Source: Acidithiobacillus sp. (lineage in GTDB: Bacteria > Pseudomonadota > Gammaproteobacteria > Acidithiobacillales > Acidithiobacillaceae). Taken from it: a stretch of DNA of 32,918 bases. The stretch spans positions 1 through 32,918 of the forward strand of contig NZ_JAGDVS010000192.1 in NCBI RefSeq assembly GCF_023255755.1, written 5' to 3'. The position numbers and the translations under genes were made by a program. The notes under the pieces are model-generated. The model was not told the DNA's origin, made no database searches, and saw only the letters and a list, made by a program, of their open reading frames with translations. This document shows positions 1 through 6,975 of this stretch, in pieces (within the stretch, counting starts at the first letter, position 1; each line of letters opens with the position of its first letter).

Positions 1-1
1 T

Positions 2-744
2 GGCTCCGCGCAGCGGAAGAATCGTGCTAATCAGGTTGGCTTTTATACCGGGATGGGTCGCACGGGAACATTGCTGGATGCGCGCGCGGATACCCTGGGC
101 ATGGACAACCGATTTACCGTCTTCGAGATGGAGCACCTGTTGACAGGCACGGAACAGGCCAAGCTCACTACGGGGCCGGTATTGCTGTACATCTTCCATC
201 GCATTGAGCAAATGCTGGACGGCAGCCCTACGCTGATCCCGCTTGATGAGGGATGGCTTATGCTGGAAAACCCGCAGTTTCTGGCAAAACTGGCCGAATG
301 GCTGGTGACGCTGCGCAAAAAAACGCGGCTGTCGTGTTTGCCACGACATCTCTGTCCCACCTGGCGAAAAGCCCGCTGCTGCCCATTTTGAAAGAAGCCT
401 GCCATACCAAAATCTTCCTGCCTAACGACCAGGCCACCAGTCAGGACCTGTTGCCCATGTACCGCGACATGGGACTCAATGACCGGCAGGTTGAGCTGCT
501 GCAGATGGCCACGCCCAAGAGTGATTATTACGTTTTCACCCCGGATGGCCATCGGCGGATCAACCTGGCCATGGGGCAGGTTGCCTTGGCGTTCTGTGGC
601 GTGAGCGATCCCCGAGACGTGAAGCGGATTGCGGAGCTCAAGGAAAGCTATGGTCGGCAATGGCCGGTGGCCTGGTTACGGGAACGATTGCCCGCGAATC
701 GGCATGAGTGGGTGGAACAGGCTAAGCGGGGGTTTGGGATGTAA
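2..744 (+). pseudogene. virB4: VirB4/TrbE-type conjugation ATPase, C-terminal part, with a -1 frameshift
   Basis: This is the 3' end of the ATPase that energises pilus assembly and substrate transfer in VirB/Trb type IV secretion systems; the 5' part lies left of the window. The first frame (from base 2) holds a Walker B-type segment, LIPLDEGW at 233-256, followed by the helix ending LRKK at 311-322. The expected continuation (NAAVVFATTSLS, the conserved segment after Walker B) is found only in the -1 frame, from base 322 to the stop at 744. The switch coincides with a run of seven A at 317-323. Left unshifted, translation would stop at 391 with an unrelated tail and lose about 140 C-terminal residues. 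It could be a true inactivating deletion of one A, a sequencing or assembly error in a homopolymer, or slippage that restores the frame. Family assignment is secure; functional status is open. Confidence 0.85.
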
Positions 745-931
745 CGAAGGTTTTTGCAGAAAGGTCAATTTATCTGCCTCTTCTTTTTTGTAGCAGTTAA
801 TCTAGTTTGGTCCGTTTGCTTACAGGCCGCAAGTTACCAGCAAGGGAGTTACACCAGAGCCATCGCCTCGACCTCACGCCCTTGGTCGACGGCCATCTAT
901 TTGTTAGTGGCATGATTCGGTAATTTAGCGC

Positions 932-960
932 TTGACAGCCGTTTATGGTATAGCTATAAA
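932..960 (+). promoter_or_regulatory. Near-consensus sigma-70 promoter with embedded palindrome
   Basis: TTGACA (932-937), a 17-base spacer and TATAAA (955-960) give an almost perfect vegetative promoter, predicting a start near 967. The 10-base palindrome TATAGCTATA (950-959) overlaps the -10 box and could be an operator. It reads into the small membrane-protein gene at 1015. It is the best sigma-70 match in the window and differs from the bipartite promoters of the transfer operons. Confidence 0.7.
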
Positions 961-1014
961 TAACTATATATTGTGGTTTCAGCTTCTCGATTAGCCGATA
1001 TGTGGTGGCCAACT

Positions 1015-1359
1015 ATGTCCGGAAAGAAAATTACACACACTGAACATTACCGTGATTACTGTGGTCGGTGGCAAACACGGACATGGACTACGGATGCGCC
1101 TAAGCCTCTGAGTGAACTGGAAGTGGCCGGCTTGGCCATTGTTGGCATTGTTTGTGTTATAGCTTCTGTTTTGTACGATGCTTATCAATGGGTGACCGCG
1201 CATCTATTATGGACCGGAAGTGCTGTGGCTGTCACTGTAGTTTCGTTTGCGCTCTATCGAATGATCAGCGGAATCCGACTGGAGGATGACTGGTATATGT
1301 ATCCGTTATACTGGGCATCGGATGCGGTTGGTTGCGTGACGGGCTGGTTCCGCTGGTGA
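1015..1359 (+). CDS. Small two-helix membrane protein, unknown
   Basis: I do not recognise this protein (114 residues from ATG 1015). It has a polar, aromatic-rich N-terminus, two hydrophobic segments (roughly residues 36-54 and 62-80), and a Trp/Tyr-rich C-terminus ending GWFRW. The start is uncertain: in-frame GTG 973 lies only about 6 bases after the predicted transcription start, ATG 1000 has no Shine-Dalgarno, and ATG 1015 has a weak GGTGG upstream. It sits alone between virB4 and the next transfer operon, with its own strong promoter, so it may be expressed constitutively. That would fit an exclusion or immunity-type membrane protein, but this is speculation. Confidence 0.6.
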   Translation: MSGKKITHTEHYRDYCGRWQTRTWTTDAPKPLSELEVAGLAIVGIVCVIASVLYDAYQWVTAHLLWTGSAVAVTVVSFALYRMISGIRLEDDWYMYPLYWASDAVGCVTGWFRW

Positions 1360-1393
1360 GCCGAAGCATTAGGCTGTAGTGGCCATGCCACAT

Positions 1394-1421
1394 CTATCTC
1401 GAAGAAGCCTGTGCTATACCC
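1394..1421 (+). promoter_or_regulatory. Bipartite transfer promoter/operator, site 1 (trbJ/trbL operon)
   Basis: CTATCTC at 1394-1400 and GCTATACCC at 1413-1421. The CTAT boxes are 20 bases apart, and TATACC (1415-1420) is positioned as a -10 box for a start near 1427, with the first gene at 1453. The same arrangement occurs at five other transcription-unit starts in the window. A small GTGGC/GCCAC hairpin (1379-1391) lies just upstream. Confidence 0.7.
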
Positions 1422-1452
1422 AATCACCGATGTGTTTGGGACAGGGGGGTGG

Positions 1453-1740
1453 ATGATGAAAAAGGCATTACTGATGTTGCTATGCGTGGTTCCTGTAGTT
1501 TCTTTCGCAGGTGGAGAGGATTTTGGGGCGCCACGTGTTCCCTTGACGACGCAGGTGAAGCGTTTGCAGGCGGATATCGCCAGGCTGAATCCGGGACAGA
1601 CGCGTAAAGCGTTTGATTATGCCTTTGTAGGCCGCAATCTGGCAGCACAGATGCACAACGTGGCGGCTGAAAAGGCTTTTAAGGCGTTTAAGCCGGGCGA
1701 TAGCCTTGCGGCATTGAAGGCAGACGCCGCAAAGCTGTAA
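1453..1740 (+). CDS. Small secreted protein of the transfer operon, unknown
   Basis: A 95-residue protein with a clear Sec signal peptide (MMKKALLMLLCVVPVVSFA, cleavage expected after residue 19) and a short, charged, probably helical mature part of about 75 residues rich in Ala and Lys. I find no recognisable family. The ATG at 1453 (or 1456) is preceded by a G-rich Shine-Dalgarno (AGGGGGG, 1443-1449); an earlier in-frame GTG at 1411 would lie inside the promoter. It is the first gene after bipartite promoter site 1, and the next gene follows after 15 bases, so it probably acts in the periplasm with the TrbJ-TrbL group. Exact role unknown. Confidence 0.75.
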   Translation: MMKKALLMLLCVVPVVSFAGGEDFGAPRVPLTTQVKRLQADIARLNPGQTRKAFDYAFVGRNLAAQMHNVAAEKAFKAFKPGDSLAALKADAAKL

Positions 1741-1755
1741 ACAAGGGAAATGCCC

Positions 1756-2760
1756 ATGAAAAAGACCTTGCTCATTTCCGCCGTATTGTTTGCGATGAGT
1801 GTCGGTACCGCTGACGCGTCCATCCAGACGGCCGTGGCCGCCATGCGGACAGACGCACAAGCGATTCAACAAATGACGGCCACGTGGCCTGAAATCCAGG
1901 ATGCGGCACAAAGCTATGGCGCCCTGGCTCCCTATGCCGCACAACAGTGGGCGGGGCAGGGGCCGATCATCGTCACCCCGCTGGGGGGGCAGGAACTCTG
2001 TCACAACACGCATTGGGATCAGGTAACCAGCGGGTTGGTCACGGGTGGCCTGAACATCACCGGGGATGCCGCAGTGGAAGCTTACGCACTGCAGACCATA
2101 GCCATTGACTTTCAGCAACAGTATGCAAATCTGATGATCGCTGAGGTCCAGGCACATGCGTCGAATGTGCAGCAACTGACACAGAACGAGGCGCAGACCA
2201 AGGCGACACTGAATAACCTGATGAACCTGCTCACAGTTACCGGTCAGCAGTTGCAAGCTGCCATGGGGCCAGGCACCACGCTCCGTCAAATGCCGTTCAC
2301 CAACTGGCAAGCGGGTATAGGGGATGTGCCGAACCTGGCCGAAGCGCAGTACACGGCTGGTCCGAATGACGGCGCGCCTATTGGCTGGTACACGCAGCCG
2401 ACAGACAACGCACTCGCCCGGCTGATTGATCGGTGCCCAACCGGAAGCGGATCGTTGCCCATGATCCCTTTAGCGGCCAGTGTTCAAGGCGCGGCGAACG
2501 TATCGGTACAGGACGAACCCGATGTGCAGCAGGCCATAGCCCCGTTTGAGCAAGGCAGCAGTTACGTGCTCCCCAGCAGTGGCTTCGCATCAGGGTTGCT
2601 CCGTCTTCCCAATTACCCGGTACGCATGCAGATCGTGAGTATCTTGGCCGCTGACATGCCCGCCATCGCCGCTTATATGCAGCCTATCTCACCCGCATTG
2701 CAAGCGTTCAATACCACAGTGCAATCGACCATGGGCGAGGTGGATCAAAATGTGCAATAA
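1756..2760 (+). CDS. Secreted transfer-operon protein, unknown
   Basis: A 334-residue exported protein. ATG 1756 is preferred over ATG 1750 because the Shine-Dalgarno AAGGGA (1743-1748) is 7 bases before 1756 and only one before 1750. The signal peptide (about 22 residues, ending near TADA) is followed by a Gln/Ala-rich helical N-terminal region, two Cys residues (in ELCHNT and DRCPTG) that could form a disulfide, and a C-terminal helical segment. No family was recognised. Its 3' end overlaps trbJ by 11 bases, implying translational coupling. By position and export it is probably a periplasmic or pilus-associated component; a VirB5/TrbJ-like tip function is possible but not shown. Confidence 0.8.
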   Translation: MKKTLLISAVLFAMSVGTADASIQTAVAAMRTDAQAIQQMTATWPEIQDAAQSYGALAPYAAQQWAGQGPIIVTPLGGQELCHNTHWDQVTSGLVTGGLNITGDAAVEAYALQTIAIDFQQQYANLMIAEVQAHASNVQQLTQNEAQTKATLNNLMNLLTVTGQQLQAAMGPGTTLRQMPFTNWQAGIGDVPNLAEAQYTAGPNDGAPIGWYTQPTDNALARLIDRCPTGSGSLPMIPLAASVQGAANVSVQDEPDVQQAIAPFEQGSSYVLPSSGFASGLLRLPNYPVRMQIVSILAADMPAIAAYMQPISPALQAFNTTVQSTMGEVDQNVQ

Positions 2761-3511
2761 AAAAGTGCTTTTTGCAGTAGCCTTGCAGGCGGCAACAATC
2801 CTGGCATGCTTGCCTGTGATGGCGTTCGCAGGCACGTTGACGGGCGGCGCTACCATGCCGGAACAGATCGTGCAGGAAGTCACCGCCATCCAGTCACAAA
2901 TGACCCAGGCCCAGCAACTGGTGCAGCAGATCCAGCAGTACGAGAACATGGTCCAGAACATGGTGACGCTGCCGCAGTCCATGTATGACCAGGTCACGGC
3001 GCCTGTTGCCCAACTCTACGGGCTGGTTCAGCAGTCGGAACAGCTTGGATATGCCGGACAGAACATCGCCGGTCAGTTCCAGAATATCAATGCCAACTTC
3101 AACCCGCAGATCACGTCGCAATACACACAGCAGTACAGCACCATTACCAGCGGCCTGCAGACGGCTATCAACAATGCGTTGCAAACGGCCAACCTGAATC
3201 CGTCAAACTTCGTGACCCAGCAGCAGGCCATGCAGCAGGTGCAGCAGGCGATGAGCAACCCCAATAGCCGGAATGGGTTGCTTCAGGCCGCCGTCAGCGT
3301 AGGCCAAGCCACGGTCGCAGACGATACCCAGCTTCTGCAGACGGCTAATTCCGAGGCGAGCATGAATGCTGCGTGGAAGAAGGCGCAAATGGAGCAAAAG
3401 CAGGCTTCAACTCAGGCGTCGTTTAATTCTATCTTTGGTGGACCAAATCTTAGTACGAGCATGCCACCTGATAACACTGGGCAAGACTTATCAACCTTTT
3501 CCAACCACTGA
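2750..3511 (+). CDS. trbJ: TrbJ-type (VirB5-like) conjugal transfer protein
   Basis: A 253-residue secreted, strongly helical protein. It has a signal peptide (about residues 1-27, ending AFA) and then a Gln-rich amphipathic coiled-coil region beginning TMPEQIVQEVTAIQSQ, with many QQ pairs to about residue 185. The Gln-rich N-terminal helix and the position before a lipoprotein and trbL match TrbJ of IncP-type systems, the VirB5 counterpart thought to sit at the pilus tip or base. The start lies inside the preceding gene, with GAGGTGG (2736-2742) as Shine-Dalgarno. The low-complexity Gln composition makes the family call positional as much as sequence-based. Confidence 0.75.
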   Translation: MCNKKVLFAVALQAATILACLPVMAFAGTLTGGATMPEQIVQEVTAIQSQMTQAQQLVQQIQQYENMVQNMVTLPQSMYDQVTAPVAQLYGLVQQSEQLGYAGQNIAGQFQNINANFNPQITSQYTQQYSTITSGLQTAINNALQTANLNPSNFVTQQQAMQQVQQAMSNPNSRNGLLQAAVSVGQATVADDTQLLQTANSEASMNAAWKKAQMEQKQASTQASFNSIFGGPNLSTSMPPDNTGQDLSTFSNH

Positions 3512-3529
3512 AATTAAAGGAGCTGTATT

Positions 3530-3766
3530 ATGAAGAAAGAAATTACATTTACACTCGCCGTTATCGTTACCAGCGTTGCTTTAATGGGATGTTCGCATGC
3601 TCAATCTGTGAAAGATACGAAAGCACCCGCGCCGATTCAAAAGCCAGCCACGCCGGAACAGCACAGCCAAAAGGTGAACGCTAATGCGCCGGGTGGCAGT
3701 ATTAATAGAACTATGGCAAACATGGCGGCATTTGCTAATATCGGAAAAAAAGGAACTAAAAAATGA
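3530..3766 (+). CDS. Small lipoprotein in the trbK/virB7 position
   Basis: A 78-residue lipoprotein precursor with a Lys-containing n-region, hydrophobic h-region and lipobox LMGC with Cys21, so the mature outer- or inner-membrane lipoprotein has about 58 residues, Pro/Ala/Lys-rich and probably disordered. It has a strong Shine-Dalgarno (AAAGGAG) before ATG 3530 and overlaps the next gene by ATGA. In RP4 the small lipoprotein TrbK, the entry-exclusion factor, lies exactly between trbJ and trbL; VirB7 is another small lipoprotein, which anchors VirB9. Position suggests TrbK-like exclusion or a VirB7-like core role; the sequence alone cannot separate these. Confidence 0.75.
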   Translation: MKKEITFTLAVIVTSVALMGCSHAQSVKDTKAPAPIQKPATPEQHSQKVNANAPGGSINRTMANMAAFANIGKKGTKK

Positions 3767-5316
3767 GGCGTACAGATAAATTGTCGCTTATGCTATTTGC
3801 TTTTTTATTAGCAATTCCAGCATTTTCGTCGGCTGCTAGCTTTGGCATATTTAACACAGTTACTAATCAGATACAGCAACAAATTATGGGCTCATGGTTT
3901 AAGCCAATTCAGCAACATGCAATCCACCTGTTCGGGATACTTGCCGCTTTAGAAATGACATGGATGGCTGCGACTTGGCTGCTCTCTAAAAAGATGCTTG
4001 AGGACATGTTCCCAAGCCTCATAAAGAAAATCATTACATTGAGTTTTTTTCTGGCTATTCTATTGCATGCTAACACATGGTTGTCGGATATTTTTGATTC
4101 ATTTTTACAGATTGGTGACCAGGTTAGCGGGGTTAATATCACCCCGTCCAGCATTGCCAATGAATCTTACACCGCCTTCATGACCATCATGGGTCTACCC
4201 TTTGTTTCTGTCACTCATAACGTCGGGGGTGCCATCAGTTCGTTATGGTCCGGCAATATTTCACAGTTTGTATCAGATGTTGGGGCGTCTGCAAAGAGCG
4301 CTGTTATCGACGCTAACCCGTTCTCACAGATAGCATTTTTTGTTCTTGCTTTCGTCGTCGCTTTGTCTATTCTGTACCTTGCTATAGAGTTTATGATGGT
4401 TCAGATCGAGGCGTTTGTAGTGATTGGCGCTGGTGTCATTATCTTGGGATTAACCGGGTTAAGATTTACCACAAAATATGCCAGCGGTTATATGGATTAT
4501 AGCATCACGTTAGGAGTCAGGATGATGATTATAACGCTACTGGCTGGATTTTTTCAGACCTACATGCTCCCAGATATGCAAAAGGCGCTGATTGATAGCG
4601 GTGGGGCCATACAAGGACCGTTCATAGCTATGACCATCGGGTTGATTATCGCGGCTATGGTCAAGAAACTGCCACAGATTGCAACCTCCATCATGAACGG
4701 ATCGAGCAATATGGGCAGTGGTGACTTCACTGGTCCGGCCAAGGGTGCCGCCATCACCACAGCTGCTGTAGCGACTGGCGCCGTCGTTGGCGCATCCGTG
4801 GTTGGTGCTGCTGGTATGACGGCATCTGCGGGCGAAATGGGGGCTAGTGTCGGGGGCGCAAATGCGGTTTCTGGGGCTGGTAGTATGAGTGGATCTGGCG
4901 CCGCAGCTTCTGGTGCCCCGTTCGATGCGGCAGCGGGCGTGCCAGCACCCAAATATTCGCCGCCGCCGTCGGATTTGGGTGTGCCAGCCCCCACAACACC
5001 TATGAAAGTGTTTCCGGAGTTCGCCCAAAACACGGGAAGTACGACTACACGGCCTGCACCAGCCAGTTCCGGCCCTGTATCTGGTAGTGACGCCTCTGCA
5101 AATGCTTCCCCGGCCACGTCAACAGGCCCAGGGGTAAGTGGCGGCGCGAACACGGGCAGTGCTGCTAAGCCAGCCCCTACAGCGTTTCAGGAAGGACAGG
5201 ATGCTTTTAGATCCACTCAACGATCCTTGAACGCGATCCATGACAATATCGCCCACGGCCCGGCAGATTCGAGCGTTCCGGCCTCGCGAGGCGATCTCAA
5301 GCACCCGGAAGATTAA
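3763..5316 (+). CDS. trbL: TrbL/VirB6-type polytopic inner-membrane protein
   Basis: A 517-residue membrane protein, start overlapping the lipoprotein stop by 4 bases. It has a signal-like N-terminal hydrophobic segment (residues 8-25), then further membrane segments near 50-72, 87-106, 190-210, 215-235, 250-270 and 285-305. A long Ala/Gly/Ser/Pro-rich, low-complexity C-terminal tail (about 330-500) is followed by a short polar end. This is the layout of TrbL, the VirB6 homologue that forms the inner-membrane channel part of the conjugation machine. The 5' two thirds is visibly more AT-rich than the tail and the flanking genes. Function by family and by position after trbJ. Confidence 0.85.
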   Translation: MRRTDKLSLMLFAFLLAIPAFSSAASFGIFNTVTNQIQQQIMGSWFKPIQQHAIHLFGILAALEMTWMAATWLLSKKMLEDMFPSLIKKIITLSFFLAILLHANTWLSDIFDSFLQIGDQVSGVNITPSSIANESYTAFMTIMGLPFVSVTHNVGGAISSLWSGNISQFVSDVGASAKSAVIDANPFSQIAFFVLAFVVALSILYLAIEFMMVQIEAFVVIGAGVIILGLTGLRFTTKYASGYMDYSITLGVRMMIITLLAGFFQTYMLPDMQKALIDSGGAIQGPFIAMTIGLIIAAMVKKLPQIATSIMNGSSNMGSGDFTGPAKGAAITTAAVATGAVVGASVVGAAGMTASAGEMGASVGGANAVSGAGSMSGSGAAASGAPFDAAAGVPAPKYSPPPSDLGVPAPTTPMKVFPEFAQNTGSTTTRPAPASSGPVSGSDASANASPATSTGPGVSGGANTGSAAKPAPTAFQEGQDAFRSTQRSLNAIHDNIAHGPADSSVPASRGDLKHPED

Positions 5317-5327
5317 GGAAACAAACC

Positions 5328-5576
5328 ATGTTATTCGAGAGTGAGGAACAAAAAAGGCTGCGGCGCGATGCTTATGCTGGCCTTGTGCAAATGCTAAAGG
5401 AAGTCTGGAGAGAAGACCGCCCGGCCTTTTGGCGGGGGGTGCTCGCAACCTCTATTTTTCTAGTAGGTTCCGTGGTTTTCTTTATCGGCACTTGGCAATC
5501 CCAGCTCTTCGCAGGGGGATGTGCTGGGGCGTGGATCGGCCTAGTCACATCGGCATACATTAGGAAGAGAGATTGA
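5328..5576 (+). CDS. Small membrane protein, last gene of the trbJ/trbL operon
   Basis: An 82-residue protein with a charged N-terminal cytoplasmic segment (about residues 1-36) and two adjacent hydrophobic segments (about 38-55 and 60-77), ending in YIRKRD. A good Shine-Dalgarno (AAGGAAA) lies 6-8 bases before ATG 5328, and it follows trbL by 11 bases. No family was recognised. It is probably an accessory inner-membrane component co-expressed with TrbL. It is the last gene before the antisense brnTA cassette. Confidence 0.7.
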   Translation: MLFESEEQKRLRRDAYAGLVQMLKEVWREDRPAFWRGVLATSIFLVGSVVFFIGTWQSQLFAGGCAGAWIGLVTSAYIRKRD

Positions 5577-5598
5577 GCGGGTGGGCGTAGTGAGTCAG

Positions 5599-5636
5599 TC
5601 CGTCAGCGCGCTCACGACGACGCCCGCTCTGACGGA
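5599..5636. terminator. Perfect inverted repeat between convergent genes
   Basis: TCCGTCAG (5599-5606) and CTGACGGA (5629-5636) are perfect 8-base arms with a 22-base loop; a second pairing (GGGCGT with ACGCCC) is possible around it. It lies between the converging ends of the + strand small membrane-protein gene and brnA. There is no T tract, so if it terminates transcription it would not be a classical intrinsic terminator. Confidence 0.35.
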
Positions 5637-5651
5637 AGTCTGGATTGGCCA

Positions 5652-5933
5652 TCATACGCGGGTAGGGGAGTGGGTCTTGAGCCAGTCTTTCAGGGCGGAA
5701 TCCACGCGGGTTTGCCAGCCCTCGCCCGATGCACGGAAGGCTTGTACGACCTCAGGTGACAGACGGATGGTGATGCGCTCCTTGGTCGCGGTTGCCAGCG
5801 GCCTGCCGCGCTTGACGGCTTCCCATTCCGCATCAGTGTAGGGCATGGCGTCAGGGTCGGACATCGCTGCCGCCGTGATGGCAGCGTCTTCTTCCGGAGT
5901 AGGGATAATGGTTCCGGGCTTAAGCTTCGGCAT
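5652..5933 (-). CDS. brnA: BrnA-type antitoxin
   Basis: A 93-residue antitoxin of the BrnT/BrnA type II family. The N-terminal part is Pro/Ala/Asp-rich and probably binds toxin. It carries the typical PYTDAEWEAVKRGRP segment near residues 31-45, and the C-terminal part (TATKERITIRLSPEVVQAFRASG then WQTRVDSALKDWL) is a ribbon-helix-helix DNA-binding domain. In known pairs BrnA neutralises the BrnT ribonuclease and represses the operon. The ATG at 5933 lies inside the 3' end of brnT (14-base overlap), the usual toxin-first order. Both residues and context support the call strongly. Confidence 0.92.
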   Translation of the reverse strand: MPKLKPGTIIPTPEEDAAITAAAMSDPDAMPYTDAEWEAVKRGRPLATATKERITIRLSPEVVQAFRASGEGWQTRVDSALKDWLKTHSPTRV

Positions 5934-6186
5934 AGCGTTTCACCTCTCGCTGGTTGGCCTTGCGCAGGCTGATGATGCGCCGGCCATCGGCGCGATCCAC
6001 AAAGGCCACATAGTACAATCGCAGCCCGATGTAGCCGATGGCGGCCATGCGCGTTTCGCCATACTCGCGCCGGACATCGGGCCAGGCCACCGCCGATTCC
6101 CACTCCAATTCGATTGCCAGCGCCAACGATACACCATGCTTGGCGACGTTGGCAGCGTCCTTGGTCGGGTCGTAGGTGATTTCCAT
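5920..6186 (-). CDS. brnT: BrnT-type ribonuclease toxin
   Basis: An 88-residue toxin of the RelE-like BrnT family, which cleaves mRNA and is inhibited by BrnA. It begins MEITYDPTKDAANVAKHGVS, the family signature, and ends with RIISLRKANQREVKRYAEA, including the C-terminal Arg/Lys/Glu residues typical of BrnT catalytic surfaces. ATG 6186 is preferred over a start 36 bases upstream at 6222 because the family begins at this methionine and because the predicted promoter (-10 at 6199-6194) lies between them. It is antisense to, and sandwiched between, two + strand transfer operons, a common position for a stabilising toxin-antitoxin module on a mobile element. Confidence 0.92.
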   Translation of the reverse strand: MEITYDPTKDAANVAKHGVSLALAIELEWESAVAWPDVRREYGETRMAAIGYIGLRLYYVAFVDRADGRRIISLRKANQREVKRYAEA

Positions 6187-6193
6187 GTGAATT

Positions 6194-6222
6194 ATTGTAT
6201 GCACACAAATAGCAGTGGTCAA
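6194..6222 (-). promoter_or_regulatory. brnTA promoter with candidate BrnA operator
   Basis: Reading the - strand: TTGACC (6222-6217), a 17-base spacer and TACAAT (6199-6194), directly upstream of brnT. A near-palindrome TTGTATGCACACAA (6195-6208; 12 of 14 positions symmetric) covers the -10 box and is a good candidate for the site bound by the BrnA ribbon-helix-helix domain. The promoter is divergent from bipartite transfer promoter site 2, whose first box begins at 6236. Confidence 0.7.
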
Positions 6223-6235
6223 CGGCTGTTTACGC

Positions 6236-6263
6236 CTATCTCTTCACCCCCGCCGCTATACCC
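6236..6263 (+). promoter_or_regulatory. Bipartite transfer promoter/operator, site 2 (virB8 operon)
   Basis: CTATCTC (6236-6242) and GCTATACCC (6255-6263), with boxes 20 bases apart and TATACC at 6257-6262 as the -10-like element. The flanks match site 3 closely: both read GCCTATCTCT, 11 bases, then GCTATACCC. A start near 6269 is expected, with virB8 ATG at 6292. CCCA (6261-6264) can pair with TGGG in the Shine-Dalgarno (6287-6290), a weaker version of the hairpins at virD4 and traF. Confidence 0.75.
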
Positions 6264-6291
6264 ATAATAACGAGAGACGGTCGAGGTGGGA

Positions 6292-6975
6292 ATGAGCTAC
6301 GAAAACCAGCAACAGGACAAACGCTATCTTGCGGCCAGGCGGGATTGGCTGGAACGCGATGGAGACAACATCGCACGGGCGAAAAACTGGCGAATGATGG
6401 CTTTCGCGGCCATCGGCATCGCGGCATGCTTCGGGGCGGGCATGATCTACGAAGCGGACCGGGTGCATGTGGTGCCCTACGTGGTAGCAGTCAACAAGCT
6501 TGGTGCGTCCGTTCATCTGGCGCAGGCCGTGGACGCCGGCACATATCAGCAGCCCATCGTGGCCCATGTTCTTACACACTGGATTTGGCTGGTCCGGTCA
6601 AGGACGCCGTCCGTGCCTACAGAAAAGACCCTGATCGACGACAGCTATCATTATGTGGACAAGCAGAGTGAAGACCTGATCAACGCCTATTTCAAGCGGC
6701 ATTCGCCCTACATCGATTACACCAAGCGGCTGGGTGGGCGCACCGTGAAAATCACTTCCGCCCTGCCCATCGGCAAACTCAAGTCCACTGGCGGAGCTTT
6801 TCAAATTGATTGGACCGAGACCCAGTACGACGGGAACGGTGGTATCGCCAACAAGCAACATTATCAGGGCATTATTAATTACGCGGTCATAAAACCCGGC
6901 AACAATCCGAATGTTCTTGCCGGTAATCCGTTCGGTATCTATGTGACCACCTTCAACTGGAATCAGACCCTATGA
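6292..6975 (+). CDS. virB8: VirB8/TrbF-type inner-membrane assembly protein
   Basis: A 227-residue bitopic inner-membrane protein of the VirB8/TrbF family. It has a short cytoplasmic N-terminus (about 35 residues), one membrane helix (roughly 36-54, MMAFAAIGIAACFGAGMIY), and a periplasmic NTF2-like domain containing the conserved pattern around DDSYHYVDKQSEDLINAYFK and a C-terminal beta-rich part. ATG 6292 is chosen because GAGGTGGG (6283-6290) precedes it; GTG 6286 would lie inside that Shine-Dalgarno. The stop overlaps virB9 by ATGA. It nucleates assembly of the core complex with VirB9 and VirB10, whose genes follow directly. Confidence 0.88.
   Translation: MSYENQQQDKRYLAARRDWLERDGDNIARAKNWRMMAFAAIGIAACFGAGMIYEADRVHVVPYVVAVNKLGASVHLAQAVDAGTYQQPIVAHVLTHWIWLVRSRTPSVPTEKTLIDDSYHYVDKQSEDLINAYFKRHSPYIDYTKRLGGRTVKITSALPIGKLKSTGGAFQIDWTETQYDGNGGIANKQHYQGIINYAVIKPGNNPNVLAGNPFGIYVTTFNWNQTL

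Noticed and set aside
756-789. Possible intrinsic terminator after virB4
   Set aside because: The GCAGA/TCTGC stem has only 5 pairs with a 12-base loop, and the T tract begins 6 bases later; too weak to annotate.
947-973. GCTATACC on the - strand as a seventh bipartite site
   Set aside because: The upstream box matches only 4 of 7 bases, it lies inside the + strand sigma-70 promoter, and no - strand gene follows.
1480-2310. Long - strand open frame (276 codons)
   Set aside because: It is antisense to two secreted-protein genes with signal peptides and Shine-Dalgarno sites; its His/Arg/Leu/Cys-rich translation is typical of a shadow frame.
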